Assembly (NCBI GenBank): GCA_900769145.1
Contig: CAAGFN010000077.1
Coordinates: forward strand, 1 to 16,054
DNA from: Rikenellaceae bacterium
Lineage (GTDB): Bacteria > Bacteroidota > Bacteroidia > Bacteroidales > UBA932
Direction of reading: 5' to 3'
DNA: 16,054 bases
Positions 1 to 7,461 of this stretch are shown one piece after another. How positions within the stretch are numbered: the first letter of the stretch is position 1; every line of letters begins with the position of its first letter. The notes beneath the pieces were generated by a model that saw only the letters and a program-made list of their open reading frames with translations, did not search any database and was not told the DNA's origin. Made by a program: the position numbers and the translations under genes.

Positions 1-1314
1 CACAGACAATGTTCCGGTAATGAACGGAAGGAAACCGAACTTCTTCTGCGAAGGCTTCCAGTCCGATGATGTAATCAAATCCCAGAATGAATTCTCCTGT
101 AGAATCGGGAGCGACTTGGCCAGAAGCCCTCCAATCATCGCGACAAGAAGCAATATGGATGAAGCCGTGAGGATGAACATGAATACGGCTGACACGTTCT
201 GCTTGTATATTCTCTTGGCATTCAATGATTTCTGGAAGAATGAGCCACTAAATACAGCAATGATGAAGACTATGAAGGCTATGAAAATTATGACAATGTC
301 ATCAGTCGTATTGGCCTTCTTGGACGAAGCCCTTACCGCCGAACGGTAGGCTTTCATATTGTCACTCAACGCCTTGCTGGAAACCTTGACATAGCCGGCA
401 GGCTCATTGAACCTTTGACCGTCCTTCAGCACGAATTTCAGGAACGCGAGGGAGGCTGAATCCTGCGGAGCTCCCTTGCTGACGAAATAGAGATTCCTGG
501 CAGGCGGTGAAGGGAACATATCTTCCTCTATTGCATGTACTAGGCTCTCCTTGGTTCCATAGAATGACTCCCCATCGGATATGCTGCCATCTCCGTCAAT
601 GTCAATCGGAATGGCATCCAGTCCTTCAAGAGGTCTGTGCGTCTGCGGGTCATAGGCGTATGCCAGGTTATTGAAGCCCACGGCCCACTTGTCCTTCTGC
701 ACTGCCTGGGCAATACCAGGATCTCCGAAAACGGCCGTACCGACAAGATCTTCCTGCTTTGCCCCGAACCAGGCGGCGAAAGTCTGGGCCGCTCCACAGG
801 CATCCGACCTTGTATATACATTAATTTTGTGCTTTTCCCCATTCCTGAGAAGCTGGCCCCAGGTGCGAATTTCACCGGTCACCCAGATTTTCCTGGCCTC
901 CTCAGATGTGATGCCCCTTGCCCTCAACTGCGCCGCATAAGGATTTGCGCTGTTGAAATCCGGGATTACGGCATCCCGGCCGACTACGAAAGCCAGTGCC
1001 CCGGCCTCAATCTCTTCCTGGTGAAGATCCCTGGAGAGCATCGCATAGTCCACCATTCCGTTCAGCACATCGGTCATTCCCTTGCCCGCACCGCCGGCTG
1101 AAACGTCAATCTTGACTGAAGGATGCTGGACTTGAAACTCATTGGACCACTGCACCGCAAGAGGATACAGGGCAAAGGCACCGGACAGGGATACCTGGCC
1201 TGCCACATCAGCTTCCCTGACTTTGGAATCACCGCCCCTGCAAGACATTGTGGCGGCTATAGTCAAAAAAGCCGCCAGCGGTGATAGTATTTTCATTGCT
1301 ATCCGCTTAAGCAT
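1..1314 (-). CDS. PstS-PstC fusion: phosphate-binding domain joined to phosphate ABC permease (partial, runs off left edge)
   Basis: The reading frame is open for 438 codons from ATG at 1314 to the window edge. Residues 1-25 form a basic, hydrophobic signal ending in a cysteine (TMSC, C25), a relaxed lipobox. Residues about 39-310 look like a PstS-type phosphate-binding protein (VSLSGAFALYPLAVQW, SAGGAGKGMTDVL, YTRSDACGAAQTF, VGFNNLAYAYD). Residues 238-249 match an EF-hand loop. A membrane helix follows at about 339-358, then a basic loop (KSLNAKRIYKQN), then a second helix at about 376-400. The final residues (SDWKPSQKKFGFLPFITGTL) are the opening periplasmic motif of PstC permeases. The topology is consistent: binding domain outside, one helix in, then the permease. 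It should capture phosphate and pass it through the inner membrane; the rest of PstC and any pstA, pstB and phoU would lie to the left. A second in-frame ATG at 1296 is an alternative start. Separate pstS and pstC genes are the usual arrangement, so the fusion is unusual. Confidence 0.85.
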   Translation of the reverse strand, partial: MLKRIAMKILSPLAAFLTIAATMSCRGGDSKVREADVAGQVSLSGAFALYPLAVQWSNEFQVQHPSVKIDVSAGGAGKGMTDVLNGMVDYAMLSRDLHQEEIEAGALAFVVGRDAVIPDFNSANPYAAQLRARGITSEEARKIWVTGEIRTWGQLLRNGEKHKINVYTRSDACGAAQTFAAWFGAKQEDLVGTAVFGDPGIAQAVQKDKWAVGFNNLAYAYDPQTHRPLEGLDAIPIDIDGDGSISDGESFYGTKESLVHAIEEDMFPSPPARNLYFVSKGAPQDSASLAFLKFVLKDGQRFNEPAGYVKVSSKALSDNMKAYRSAVRASSKKANTTDDIVIIFIAFIVFIIAVFSGSFFQKSLNAKRIYKQNVSAVFMFILTASSILLLVAMIGGLLAKSLPILQENSFWDLITSSDWKPSQKKFGFLPFITGTLSV

Positions 1315-1376
1315 TTTATTCGTTTTAGTACACTGAGGCGGGGTCCATATTACCGGACAGAACGCCTATTCGTCGT

Positions 1377-1410
1377 CAAATATAGAAATTGTTTTGAAAA
1401 ATAACAAAAA
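1377..1410 (-). promoter_or_regulatory. Promoter of the PstS-PstC fusion gene
   Basis: On the minus strand a perfect Bacteroidota -7 box TATATTTG (1377-1384) lies 20 nt downstream of a TTTTTG -33 box (1405-1410). The predicted start of transcription leaves about 55 nt of leader before the ATG at 1314. The -33 box is made of the same bases as the T-tract that ends the tRNA-Gly transcript. Confidence 0.75.
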
Positions 1411-1433
1411 ATCGGGATGCTGATACATCCCGA
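1404..1433 (-). terminator. Intrinsic terminator after tRNA-Gly
   Basis: On the minus strand an 8-bp perfect stem, TCGGGATG (1433-1426) paired with CATCCCGA (1419-1412), closes a 6-nt loop and is followed at once by a T-run (1411-1406). It begins about 13 nt after the tRNA 3' end, so it should end the tRNA transcript. Confidence 0.8.
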
Positions 1434-1445
1434 CAGATAAACGAG

Positions 1446-1518
1446 AGCGGAAAACGGGGTTCGAACCCGCGACCTTCGGCTTGGGAAGCCGACGCTCTAC
1501 CAACTGAGCTATTTCCGC
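1446..1518 (-). tRNA. tRNA-Gly, anticodon CCC
   Basis: The 73-nt minus-strand sequence folds as a complete cloverleaf. The acceptor stem is GCGGAAA/TTTCCGC with discriminator T. The D-arm is GCTC-AGTTGGTA-GAGC. The anticodon stem TCGGC/GCCGA closes loop TTCCCAA, giving anticodon CCC (glycine, codon GGG). The T-arm contains GTTCGAAC, with a G-U pair closing the T stem. CCA is not encoded and must be added after transcription. It has its own promoter, a leader hairpin and a terminator, so it appears to be a single-tRNA transcription unit. Confidence 0.97.
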
Positions 1519-1521
1519 AAA

Positions 1522-1542
1522 TCCCCTCAATTGATGAGGGGA
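1522..1542 (-). other. Leader hairpin just 5' of tRNA-Gly
   Basis: TCCCCTCA and TGAGGGGA form a perfect 8-bp stem with a 5-nt loop, ending 3 nt before the mature tRNA 5' end. The tRNA promoter's -7 box is only 3 nt upstream, so the predicted transcript starts inside or at the edge of this hairpin. It probably affects RNase P processing or protects the 5' end; this role is inference. Confidence 0.55.
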
Positions 1543-1545
1543 CTG

Positions 1546-1579
1546 CAAATATAGCGATTTTTATTATTATCGCAAAAAA
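1546..1579 (-). promoter_or_regulatory. Promoter of tRNA-Gly
   Basis: On the minus strand a perfect -7 box TATATTTG (1546-1553) is separated by 19 nt from a TTTTTTG -33 box (1573-1579). This is the best-spaced Bacteroidota promoter here, as expected for a stable RNA. The -33 box coincides with the T-tract downstream of the acyl-CoA ligase gene. Confidence 0.8.
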
Positions 1580-1597
1580 CCTACCGTTATTTTAGGT
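1574..1597 (-). terminator. Probable weak terminator after the acyl-CoA ligase gene
   Basis: On the minus strand, ACCTA (1597-1593) and TAGGT (1583-1579) form a 5-bp stem with a 9-nt loop, 11 nt after the stop codon, followed by a T-run to 1574. The stem is short, so termination may be partial. Confidence 0.45.
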
Positions 1598-1608
1598 AAG
1601 AATTTTGA

Positions 1609-3255
1609 CTACTGGTACATAAACCTCTTGATGCTTCCCTTCGGAGTCTTCGCGAACGGCTCAAGCCTGATTTCGTATGAGGACACTGCTGAATAAGCAG
1701 GAACAATATTGTTGAGCGCCTCAAGATTCGATGCCATAATCTGTTCAAGATTCTCGGCATCTGTTCCGGCATCGCCAAGGGCATTCTGGTCCAGGACCAC
1801 GAGGGCTACAAGTTTCTCCTTCCTGCTGACAATGAGCGACTCAGCCACGAAAGGCATATTGTTGAGTACCACCTCAATCTCCTCAGGATAGATGTTCTGT
1901 CCATTGGATGAGAGAATCATGCTCTTGCTGCGTCCGACGAGGAAGAGAGTATTGTCCCTGTCAATAGTTCCGAGGTCACCCGTCTTGAACCATCCGTCCT
2001 CTGTAAATACGGCATCTGTAGCCTCCTGGTTCTTGTAATAGCCCGGGAAAACGCAGTCTCCCTTCACGAGCACCTCTCCGGCAATGCGGGACGGCGCCAC
2101 GGAATCTATCTTGACATCAATATGCTCGTTCACATACTCTCCGACCGACTTGAGCTTGTATGCTCCAATGTGGCCGAGTGAGATGGTAGGTGCGCATTCC
2201 GTCATACCGTAACCGGTCACGAACGGAGTCTTGAGCTTGACGGCGAGAAGCTGCTCGATGTAGTCTGGAATGGCGGCGCCACCTGTAACGAATACTTCAA
2301 TGTTTCCGCCCATAGCGGTCATGAAAATGGTCCTGAGAGCCTCGCAGAATTCAGGATTATTCTCATAATCAGCAAGTTTTACTCTTCCGGTCTTGCTGTT
2401 TACAAACTCTCCAATGGAGTCATCTATCATTTTCCTGAGAATGAGAGGAACAGCAAAGAACACCCTCGGACGGAATTCGCGCAGGGCCGGCTTCAGGTTA
2501 GTAGGAACCGGAGGCACGAAGAGCACGATGAGATGCATTCCGCGGCAAAGAGGGGTAACCATATCGAAGGTGAGTCCGAAAATGTGTGCGTAAGGCAGAA
2601 CGCTTACATAATTCTCTCCTTCATTGTAGGAGAAGTGATTAGGGATGAGATCCACATTGGCGCTGAAATTCCTCACCGTAAGCATCACACCCTTAGGGAA
2701 GCCCGTGGAACCGGAAGTGTACATGATACCGCACATCTCGTCCATATCCCTGTCAATATAGTTGACATCCTCAGGTTTCAATCCGTCAGGATGTGCCTGT
2801 GAGAATGCTGCGGCACGGTTTGCATAGATTTCAGCGAAACCGTCCCGGGAATCCAGGAGTTCTCCGCTATGCATATCGATGACACCCAGGATCCGGGGCA
2901 TCTCCTCGAAATGCATATCCTTGTATATCTGTTTCTCCGTGAAGAGAATACGGCTGTCTGAATGGTTCACGAGGGCCTGGGTGTCATGTGGAGTGTAACC
3001 CGGGAAGAGTTCCACGGCGACGTATCCGCCCGAGACGGCCGCCATAAATGTCTTGGCCCAATTTGCGGAACTTCTTGCGTTGATGGCAATCTTGTCACCA
3101 GGAACAAGCCCTGCCGCCTTGAAATAAAGATGGATTTCCTCAATGTCAGCAGCGAGCTGACCATAGGTAATGCTCGATGTACGGAACTCGTCGAGAGCCG
3201 GCTTGTCCCAACATCTCTTGAGGCTGGCCTCAAATGTCTTGATAAAATACTGCAT
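1609..3255 (-). CDS. AMP-binding acyl-CoA ligase (long-chain fatty acid-CoA ligase type)
   Basis: This 548-residue protein belongs to the ANL adenylate-forming family, which activates a carboxylic acid with ATP and transfers the acyl group to CoA. The motifs are clear and in order: P-loop YTSGSTGFPKG (179-189), A5 motif GYGMTE (348-353), A7 motif KTGDLG (about 424-429), and the hinge region VGRSKSMILSSNGQNIYPEE (440-459). The C-terminal A10 region reads TPKGSIKRF (537-545). The usual form T-x-x-G-K-I-x-R has the catalytic lysine right after the glycine; here that place is Ser541, with lysines at 539 and 543. Length and motifs suit a soluble or membrane-associated acyl-CoA synthetase, but the chain length of the substrate cannot be read from sequence. 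The gene is a single-gene unit with its own promoter and lies between the gyrA operon and tRNA-Gly. Confidence 0.88.
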   Translation of the reverse strand: MQYFIKTFEASLKRCWDKPALDEFRTSSITYGQLAADIEEIHLYFKAAGLVPGDKIAINARSSANWAKTFMAAVSGGYVAVELFPGYTPHDTQALVNHSDSRILFTEKQIYKDMHFEEMPRILGVIDMHSGELLDSRDGFAEIYANRAAAFSQAHPDGLKPEDVNYIDRDMDEMCGIMYTSGSTGFPKGVMLTVRNFSANVDLIPNHFSYNEGENYVSVLPYAHIFGLTFDMVTPLCRGMHLIVLFVPPVPTNLKPALREFRPRVFFAVPLILRKMIDDSIGEFVNSKTGRVKLADYENNPEFCEALRTIFMTAMGGNIEVFVTGGAAIPDYIEQLLAVKLKTPFVTGYGMTECAPTISLGHIGAYKLKSVGEYVNEHIDVKIDSVAPSRIAGEVLVKGDCVFPGYYKNQEATDAVFTEDGWFKTGDLGTIDRDNTLFLVGRSKSMILSSNGQNIYPEEIEVVLNNMPFVAESLIVSRKEKLVALVVLDQNALGDAGTDAENLEQIMASNLEALNNIVPAYSAVSSYEIRLEPFAKTPKGSIKRFMYQ

Positions 3256-3326
3256 AATAATAAGTTTTTAAATGGCTGGCTGACAGATTCGGGTCAAGAG
3301 TCGCCAAATCAATGTCAAAAAGCGCA

Positions 3327-3356
3327 CAAATTTAATATTTTCTTCGTATTTTATCC
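3327..3356 (-). promoter_or_regulatory. Promoter of the acyl-CoA ligase gene
   Basis: On the minus strand a perfect -7 box TAAATTTG (3327-3334) has TTGG about 20 nt upstream as a weaker -33 box. It leaves a leader of roughly 65 nt before the ATG at 3255. The region 3256-3400 holds no ORF that I can support. Confidence 0.6.
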
Positions 3357-3400
3357 AATTTTATCAAAACTTTCGACCAAAATACCAACAAATCAAGCAC

Positions 3401-3435
3401 AAAAATGAGGATACGACCATAAGGCCATATCCTCA
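3401..3435 (-). terminator. Main intrinsic terminator of the gyrA-TPR operon
   Basis: On the minus strand an 8-bp stem TGAGGATA/TATCCTCA (3435-3428 with 3413-3406) has a 14-nt loop that can pair further, and runs directly into TTTTT (3405-3401). It lies about 35 nt downstream of the TPR gene's stop codon. Confidence 0.8.
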
Positions 3436-3443
3436 AAAGCTAT

Positions 3444-3462
3444 AAAACCGGAGCAGTCTCCG
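3444..3462 (-). terminator. First hairpin downstream of the TPR gene
   Basis: CGGAG/CTCCG with a 4-nt loop (3449-3462) lies 7 nt after the TPR stop codon and is followed on the minus strand by a short TTTT run. It is weaker than the second hairpin just downstream, and the pair form a tandem terminator. Confidence 0.5.
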
Positions 3463-3469
3463 TATCTAT

Positions 3470-4774
3470 TTACTGTGCCCGTCCCTCAGCGGAAATCTTG
3501 GAATACTTGTCGTATCCTGCCTGGTACTCTGCACCTTCGTCACGGAAACGATAGTAAGCGTTCTTGAGGTACTCGGAAACACCGATTTTCACTCCACTGT
3601 CCTTGGTAATCTCGAATGCCTTCTCGAAAGGAGCAATGCAGGACTTCAAAGCGCCCTCAAACTGCTTTACAAGTTCCATATACTTGGCATCGTCAAGTTC
3701 CTCCTGGGCCTTGGTCTGAAGTTCGATGGCAAGGTTGTAGTACATTGTACCCTCGCCGATGAAGCCGTACTCATATTCAGGGTTAATCTCTGCGCACTTC
3801 TCGTAAGCGGATACAGCTTTCTCACGGTCACCGAGCTGAGCACGGATATTGCCCTCGACATAGTAGAGGGAAGCATTGTTAGGCTCATTCTCCTTTGCCT
3901 TGTCAAGGAGTTCGAACAGCCTGTCAGTGCTCTCGTTGCTCTTGAGATAGTAGTTGATGAGACCTATGAGGATGCTCTGGCTCTGAGGGAACTTCTGGAA
4001 GCCTTCCTCGAGATATGCCTTGGTGTTGAGAGTATCCACCTCGGCGAGTTTTGCGAACACTTCGCCACCCTCATAGTAGTATCCTGCATCGTAGCATTTC
4101 TTGAACAATGCCTTGGCCCTGTCATTGTCCTTTGCAGCCCATGCGGTGAAGCCGGCATTGTAAACTGAACTGGTGTCAAGCTTGGAAACAGGCTCATTGG
4201 CAACAACATCGGCAGCGAGTTCGAAATAACGGCTGGCCTCTTCCAGATTACCGAATGAGTATGCGTTGTAGGCATCATTGGTATATTTCTGGCCGATGGA
4301 CTCGAGAGCTGCGCAGATATCCTTTTTCTTTGCACCTTTCACATCCACCTCGTATGCCTTCAGGTAAGCCTCAGCGGCCTTGGAGAGGGCATCCGGAACA
4401 ACCGGCTGGGTAACCTCGATGATTGCGAGCTGGTTGCTGGCATTGAAGTAGAGGTTCTTGTTCGAATATACCTCCTTGGTCATAGGCTGGCCCTGAATGG
4501 TCACCTGCTCTGTTGCAGTCGGTTTCTCTGAGCCCATCACCAATGCGAGTTCCTGCTTGCCTGCACCTGTCCAGAGGTTTCCTGCCGGAGCATCGTATGC
4601 CTTGATATATGACTGACCGAGTGAGAGCCAGGTAGCCACCTTGGTGGCTTTCTTGGCGTCCTTGGAAGCGGCCTCAGCGGCATCTACCGCCTTCTTTGCG
4701 TCAGCAGGCTTAACCTGAGCATAGGTCAGATTTACTGAGGCAAGCAATGCCAATGCGATAAAAATACGTTTCAT
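3470..4774 (-). CDS. Secreted tetratricopeptide-repeat protein of the gyrA operon
   Basis: This 434-residue protein starts with a clear signal peptide (MKRIFIALALLASVNLTYA, probable cut A19/Q20), so it is exported to the periplasm or outer membrane. A lysine- and alanine-rich helical stretch follows (20-50). A longer central and C-terminal part is rich in TPR-like helix pairs (for example NDAYNAYSFGNLEEASRYFE, YVEGNIRAQLGDREKAVSAY and a clear AEINP ending). TPR arrays usually hold protein partners. No catalytic motif is visible and the partner is unknown. The gene starts 15 nt after the gyrA stop codon and has no promoter of its own, so it is probably transcribed with gyrA. My recollection is that a TPR gene behind gyrA is common in Bacteroidales, which suggests a conserved general role rather than a DNA topology role. 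Confidence 0.85.
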   Translation of the reverse strand: MKRIFIALALLASVNLTYAQVKPADAKKAVDAAEAASKDAKKATKVATWLSLGQSYIKAYDAPAGNLWTGAGKQELALVMGSEKPTATEQVTIQGQPMTKEVYSNKNLYFNASNQLAIIEVTQPVVPDALSKAAEAYLKAYEVDVKGAKKKDICAALESIGQKYTNDAYNAYSFGNLEEASRYFELAADVVANEPVSKLDTSSVYNAGFTAWAAKDNDRAKALFKKCYDAGYYYEGGEVFAKLAEVDTLNTKAYLEEGFQKFPQSQSILIGLINYYLKSNESTDRLFELLDKAKENEPNNASLYYVEGNIRAQLGDREKAVSAYEKCAEINPEYEYGFIGEGTMYYNLAIELQTKAQEELDDAKYMELVKQFEGALKSCIAPFEKAFEITKDSGVKIGVSEYLKNAYYRFRDEGAEYQAGYDKYSKISAEGRAQ

Positions 4775-4789
4775 AACAATAGGTATTAG

Positions 4790-7354
4790 TTAATTATTTT
4801 CTTCAACATTTCCGGTTCCCGAAGCTTCCTGGGTATTCTCCCCTTCCGGCAGATTCTCATCATCCTCGCCCTTGGCCACTACGGAAACTGAGGCTATGGA
4901 GTCATTGTCCTTTATATTTATGAGCTTGACTCCCTGGGTGTTCCTGCCCGCCTGCTTGATGTCGGAAACTGCCATCCTGATAATGAGACCGGACTTGGTG
5001 ATAATCAGGAGATCATTGTCCTCGGTCACATTCTTCATTGCCACGAGTACGCCTGTCTTGTCAGTTATGTTCATTGTCCTGACACCCTTGCTGCCGCGGC
5101 TGGTCTTGCGGTATTCCTCGAAATCAGTCCTCTTTCCGAGACCCTTCTCGCCAATCACGAGCAGAGTGTGGAGTGAAGCATCCTCATTCTCAGGTTCATA
5201 GCATACCATTCCAATCGCCTCGTCCCCCTCATCAAGATTAATGCCACGAACTCCGGTAGCCGTTCTTCCAAGCGGTCTTGCATCCACCTCGTCGAAGCGG
5301 ACACAACGGCCATTGCGGCTTGCGATGAGTACCTGGGACCTGCCGTCGGTGAGGATTGCGTCGAGAAGTTCGTCGCCCTCCCTTACGTTCACGGCATTGA
5401 CACCCTTCACGCGCGGTCTTGAATAAGCTTCGAGGGAAGTCTTCTTGATAAGGCCCTGCTTGGTGGCAAGTATGATGTAATGTGAGTTCACGTATTCCTC
5501 ATCATTGAGCTTAGGCACATTGATGATGGCCTTGATCTTGTCGTCAGGTATACTGAGCACATTCTGGATGGCGCGGCCCTTGGATGAGCGAGGGCACTCC
5601 GGAACCTGGTAAACCTTGAGCCAGAAGCAGCGTCCGCTCTCGGTGAAGAAGAGCATGGTGCTGTGCATGTTGGCCACGTAGAGATGCTCAATGAAGTCCT
5701 CATCCCTTGTGGCACTTCCCTTCATGCCTACGCCGCCGCGGTTCTGCGTGCGGTATTCGGTGAGAGGAGTGCGCTTGATATACCCGAAGTGTGATATGGT
5801 AATCACCACATCGTCATCAGCGTAGAAATCTTCCGGATTGAACTCGTCGGCATTAGGCACGATTTCGGATTTCCTCTTGTCTCCGTACTTGGCCTTGAGT
5901 TCCATTGTCTCATTCTTGATGATTTCCATCTGCATATCGGTGCTGGCGAGCACATCCTCGCAATATGAAATGAACTTGGCAAGGTCGTCGTACTCTGCCT
6001 GGAGCTTCTCCCTCTCGAGTCCGGTGAGCTGCCTGAGCTTCATCTCGACGATGGCGGTAGCCTGAACATCGGAGAATGCGAACTCCTCGATGAGACGGGC
6101 TTTGGCCTCGTCCACGTTCCGGGATGAGCGGATAATCTCTATTATCCTGTCAATCACGTCAATAGCCTTGATGAGGCCTTCGAGGATATGGGCCCTCTTC
6201 TTGGCTTTCTCAAGCTCGAACTTCGTCCTGCGGACAATGACATCGTGACGGAAATCCACGAAAACCCTGATAATGTCCTTCAGGCTCATGGTACGCGGAC
6301 GTCCTCCTACGAGGGCCACATTGTTTATGGCGAAACTTGACTGGAGAGGTGTGTATTTGTAGAGGGTATTGAGGACCACGTTGGAATTCGCACCCTGCTT
6401 TACCCTGAAAATCACCCTGACGCCCTCGCGGGAAGTCTCGTCATTCATATAGGTAATGCCCTCTATCTTCTTGTCATCGACCATCTGGCCGATTTTCTCG
6501 AGCATTTCCTTCTTGTTGACCATGTAAGGAATCTCGGACACGACAATGGTCTCGCGACCGTTAGGCTCCACCTCAATGTCGGCCTTTGCCCTGATTACCA
6601 CCCTTCCGCGGCCGGTCTCATAGGCATCCCTGATGCCCTGGATACCCTGGATTATACCTCCTGTAGGGAAATCCGGGCCCTTGATGTACTGCATCAGGCC
6701 ATCGGTGTCGATGTCCGGATTGTCAATGTAGGCACAGATTGCATCACAACACTCGCCCAAATTGTGCGGAGCCATGTTGGTGGCCATTCCGACAGCGATA
6801 CCCGCAGATCCGTTGAGAAGCAGAAGCGGGAGCTTGGTAGGGACAACTACCGGCTCCTCGAGGGAGTCGTCGAAGTTAGGCTGGAAATCCACCGTATCCT
6901 TGTCCATATCGCCGAGAACATCGGCTGCAATCTTTTCAAGCTTTGCCTCGGTGTATCGCATGGCGGCCACCGGGTCGCCGTCCATTGAACCGAAGTTTCC
7001 CTGGCCGAATACCAGAGGATATCTCTGGTTCCAGTTCTGGGCCAGACGCGCCATGGCGTCATACACACTGGAGTCTCCGTGAGGGTGGAACTTACCGAGA
7101 ACCTCACCGACGATTCTGGCCGATTTCTTGGTCTGCCCAGAATAGTCGAGACCAAGTTCCTTCATACCGTAGAGAACCCTTCTCTGCACAGGTTTCAAAC
7201 CGTCCCTCGCATCAGGAAGTGCCCTGGACACGATTACGGACATTGAATAGTCGATGTACGCCGAGCGCATCTCCTGGTCAATGTTCACCTCCTCAATGAT
7301 GCCCTTCGGTCCTGTCGGCTCCTCCTGCACAATGTCATTCCTGTTATCTTCCAT
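4790..7354 (-). CDS. gyrA: DNA gyrase subunit A
   Basis: This 854-residue protein is the breakage-reunion subunit of DNA gyrase, which introduces negative supercoils together with GyrB. Residues 20-510 are the topoisomerase IIA core: SAYIDYSMSVIVSRALPDAR (31-50), DGLKPVQRRVLYGM, and the active-site tyrosine Tyr134 in AAMRYTE. The quinolone-resistance region HPHGDSSVYD (90-99) keeps Ser95 and Asp99 (E. coli Ser83 and Asp87), so no classic resistance change is present. From about 515 to 820 lies the six-bladed beta-pinwheel with repeated R-G-x-x-G elements. Its GyrA box reads QNRGGVG (537-543) rather than QRRGGKG. The C-terminus is an acidic tail. The start is supported by a well-spaced promoter upstream. 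It is the first gene of an operon with the TPR gene and is divergent from clpC. Confidence 0.97.
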   Translation of the reverse strand: MEDNRNDIVQEEPTGPKGIIEEVNIDQEMRSAYIDYSMSVIVSRALPDARDGLKPVQRRVLYGMKELGLDYSGQTKKSARIVGEVLGKFHPHGDSSVYDAMARLAQNWNQRYPLVFGQGNFGSMDGDPVAAMRYTEAKLEKIAADVLGDMDKDTVDFQPNFDDSLEEPVVVPTKLPLLLLNGSAGIAVGMATNMAPHNLGECCDAICAYIDNPDIDTDGLMQYIKGPDFPTGGIIQGIQGIRDAYETGRGRVVIRAKADIEVEPNGRETIVVSEIPYMVNKKEMLEKIGQMVDDKKIEGITYMNDETSREGVRVIFRVKQGANSNVVLNTLYKYTPLQSSFAINNVALVGGRPRTMSLKDIIRVFVDFRHDVIVRRTKFELEKAKKRAHILEGLIKAIDVIDRIIEIIRSSRNVDEAKARLIEEFAFSDVQATAIVEMKLRQLTGLEREKLQAEYDDLAKFISYCEDVLASTDMQMEIIKNETMELKAKYGDKRKSEIVPNADEFNPEDFYADDDVVITISHFGYIKRTPLTEYRTQNRGGVGMKGSATRDEDFIEHLYVANMHSTMLFFTESGRCFWLKVYQVPECPRSSKGRAIQNVLSIPDDKIKAIINVPKLNDEEYVNSHYIILATKQGLIKKTSLEAYSRPRVKGVNAVNVREGDELLDAILTDGRSQVLIASRNGRCVRFDEVDARPLGRTATGVRGINLDEGDEAIGMVCYEPENEDASLHTLLVIGEKGLGKRTDFEEYRKTSRGSKGVRTMNITDKTGVLVAMKNVTEDNDLLIITKSGLIIRMAVSDIKQAGRNTQGVKLINIKDNDSIASVSVVAKGEDDENLPEGENTQEASGTGNVEENN

Positions 7355-7392
7355 ATCTTAATCCTAAAATTTTTCAATATGCCATAAGCATA

Positions 7393-7424
7393 CAAATTTA
7401 AGAATTTTTTGGCAGTTGGCAAAA
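7393..7424 (-). promoter_or_regulatory. Promoter of the gyrA operon
   Basis: On the minus strand a perfect -7 box TAAATTTG (7393-7400) lies 19 nt from a TTTTG -33 box (7420-7424). This is textbook Bacteroidota spacing. The leader before the gyrA ATG is about 30-35 nt. Confidence 0.8.
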
Positions 7425-7453
7425 TATCAGCCGCCAAATTCATTCTTTTTGCC

Positions 7454-7461
7454 TACATTTG
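7454..7461 (+). promoter_or_regulatory. -7 box of the clpC promoter
   Basis: TACATTTG matches TAnnTTTG and points towards clpC, leaving a leader of about 70 nt. No convincing -33 box is visible at the expected distance, which would suit a promoter helped by an activator. The leader has a small hairpin, GCCC/GGGC (7490-7502), and is more G-rich than its surroundings. Confidence 0.55.

Noticed and set aside
637..1101. Plus-strand frames over the left-end gene, which could be taken as small proteins.
   Set aside because: The minus strand carries a continuous PstS-PstC frame with recognisable motifs; the plus-strand frames are its shadows.
1446..1518. Integration site of a mobile element at tRNA-Gly.
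   Set aside because: No integrase, no repeated copy of the tRNA 3' end and no shift in base composition are visible nearby.
7058..7084. Possible fluoroquinolone-resistance change in gyrA.
   Set aside because: The QRDR keeps Ser95 and Asp99 (E. coli 83 and 87), so no classic resistance substitution is present.
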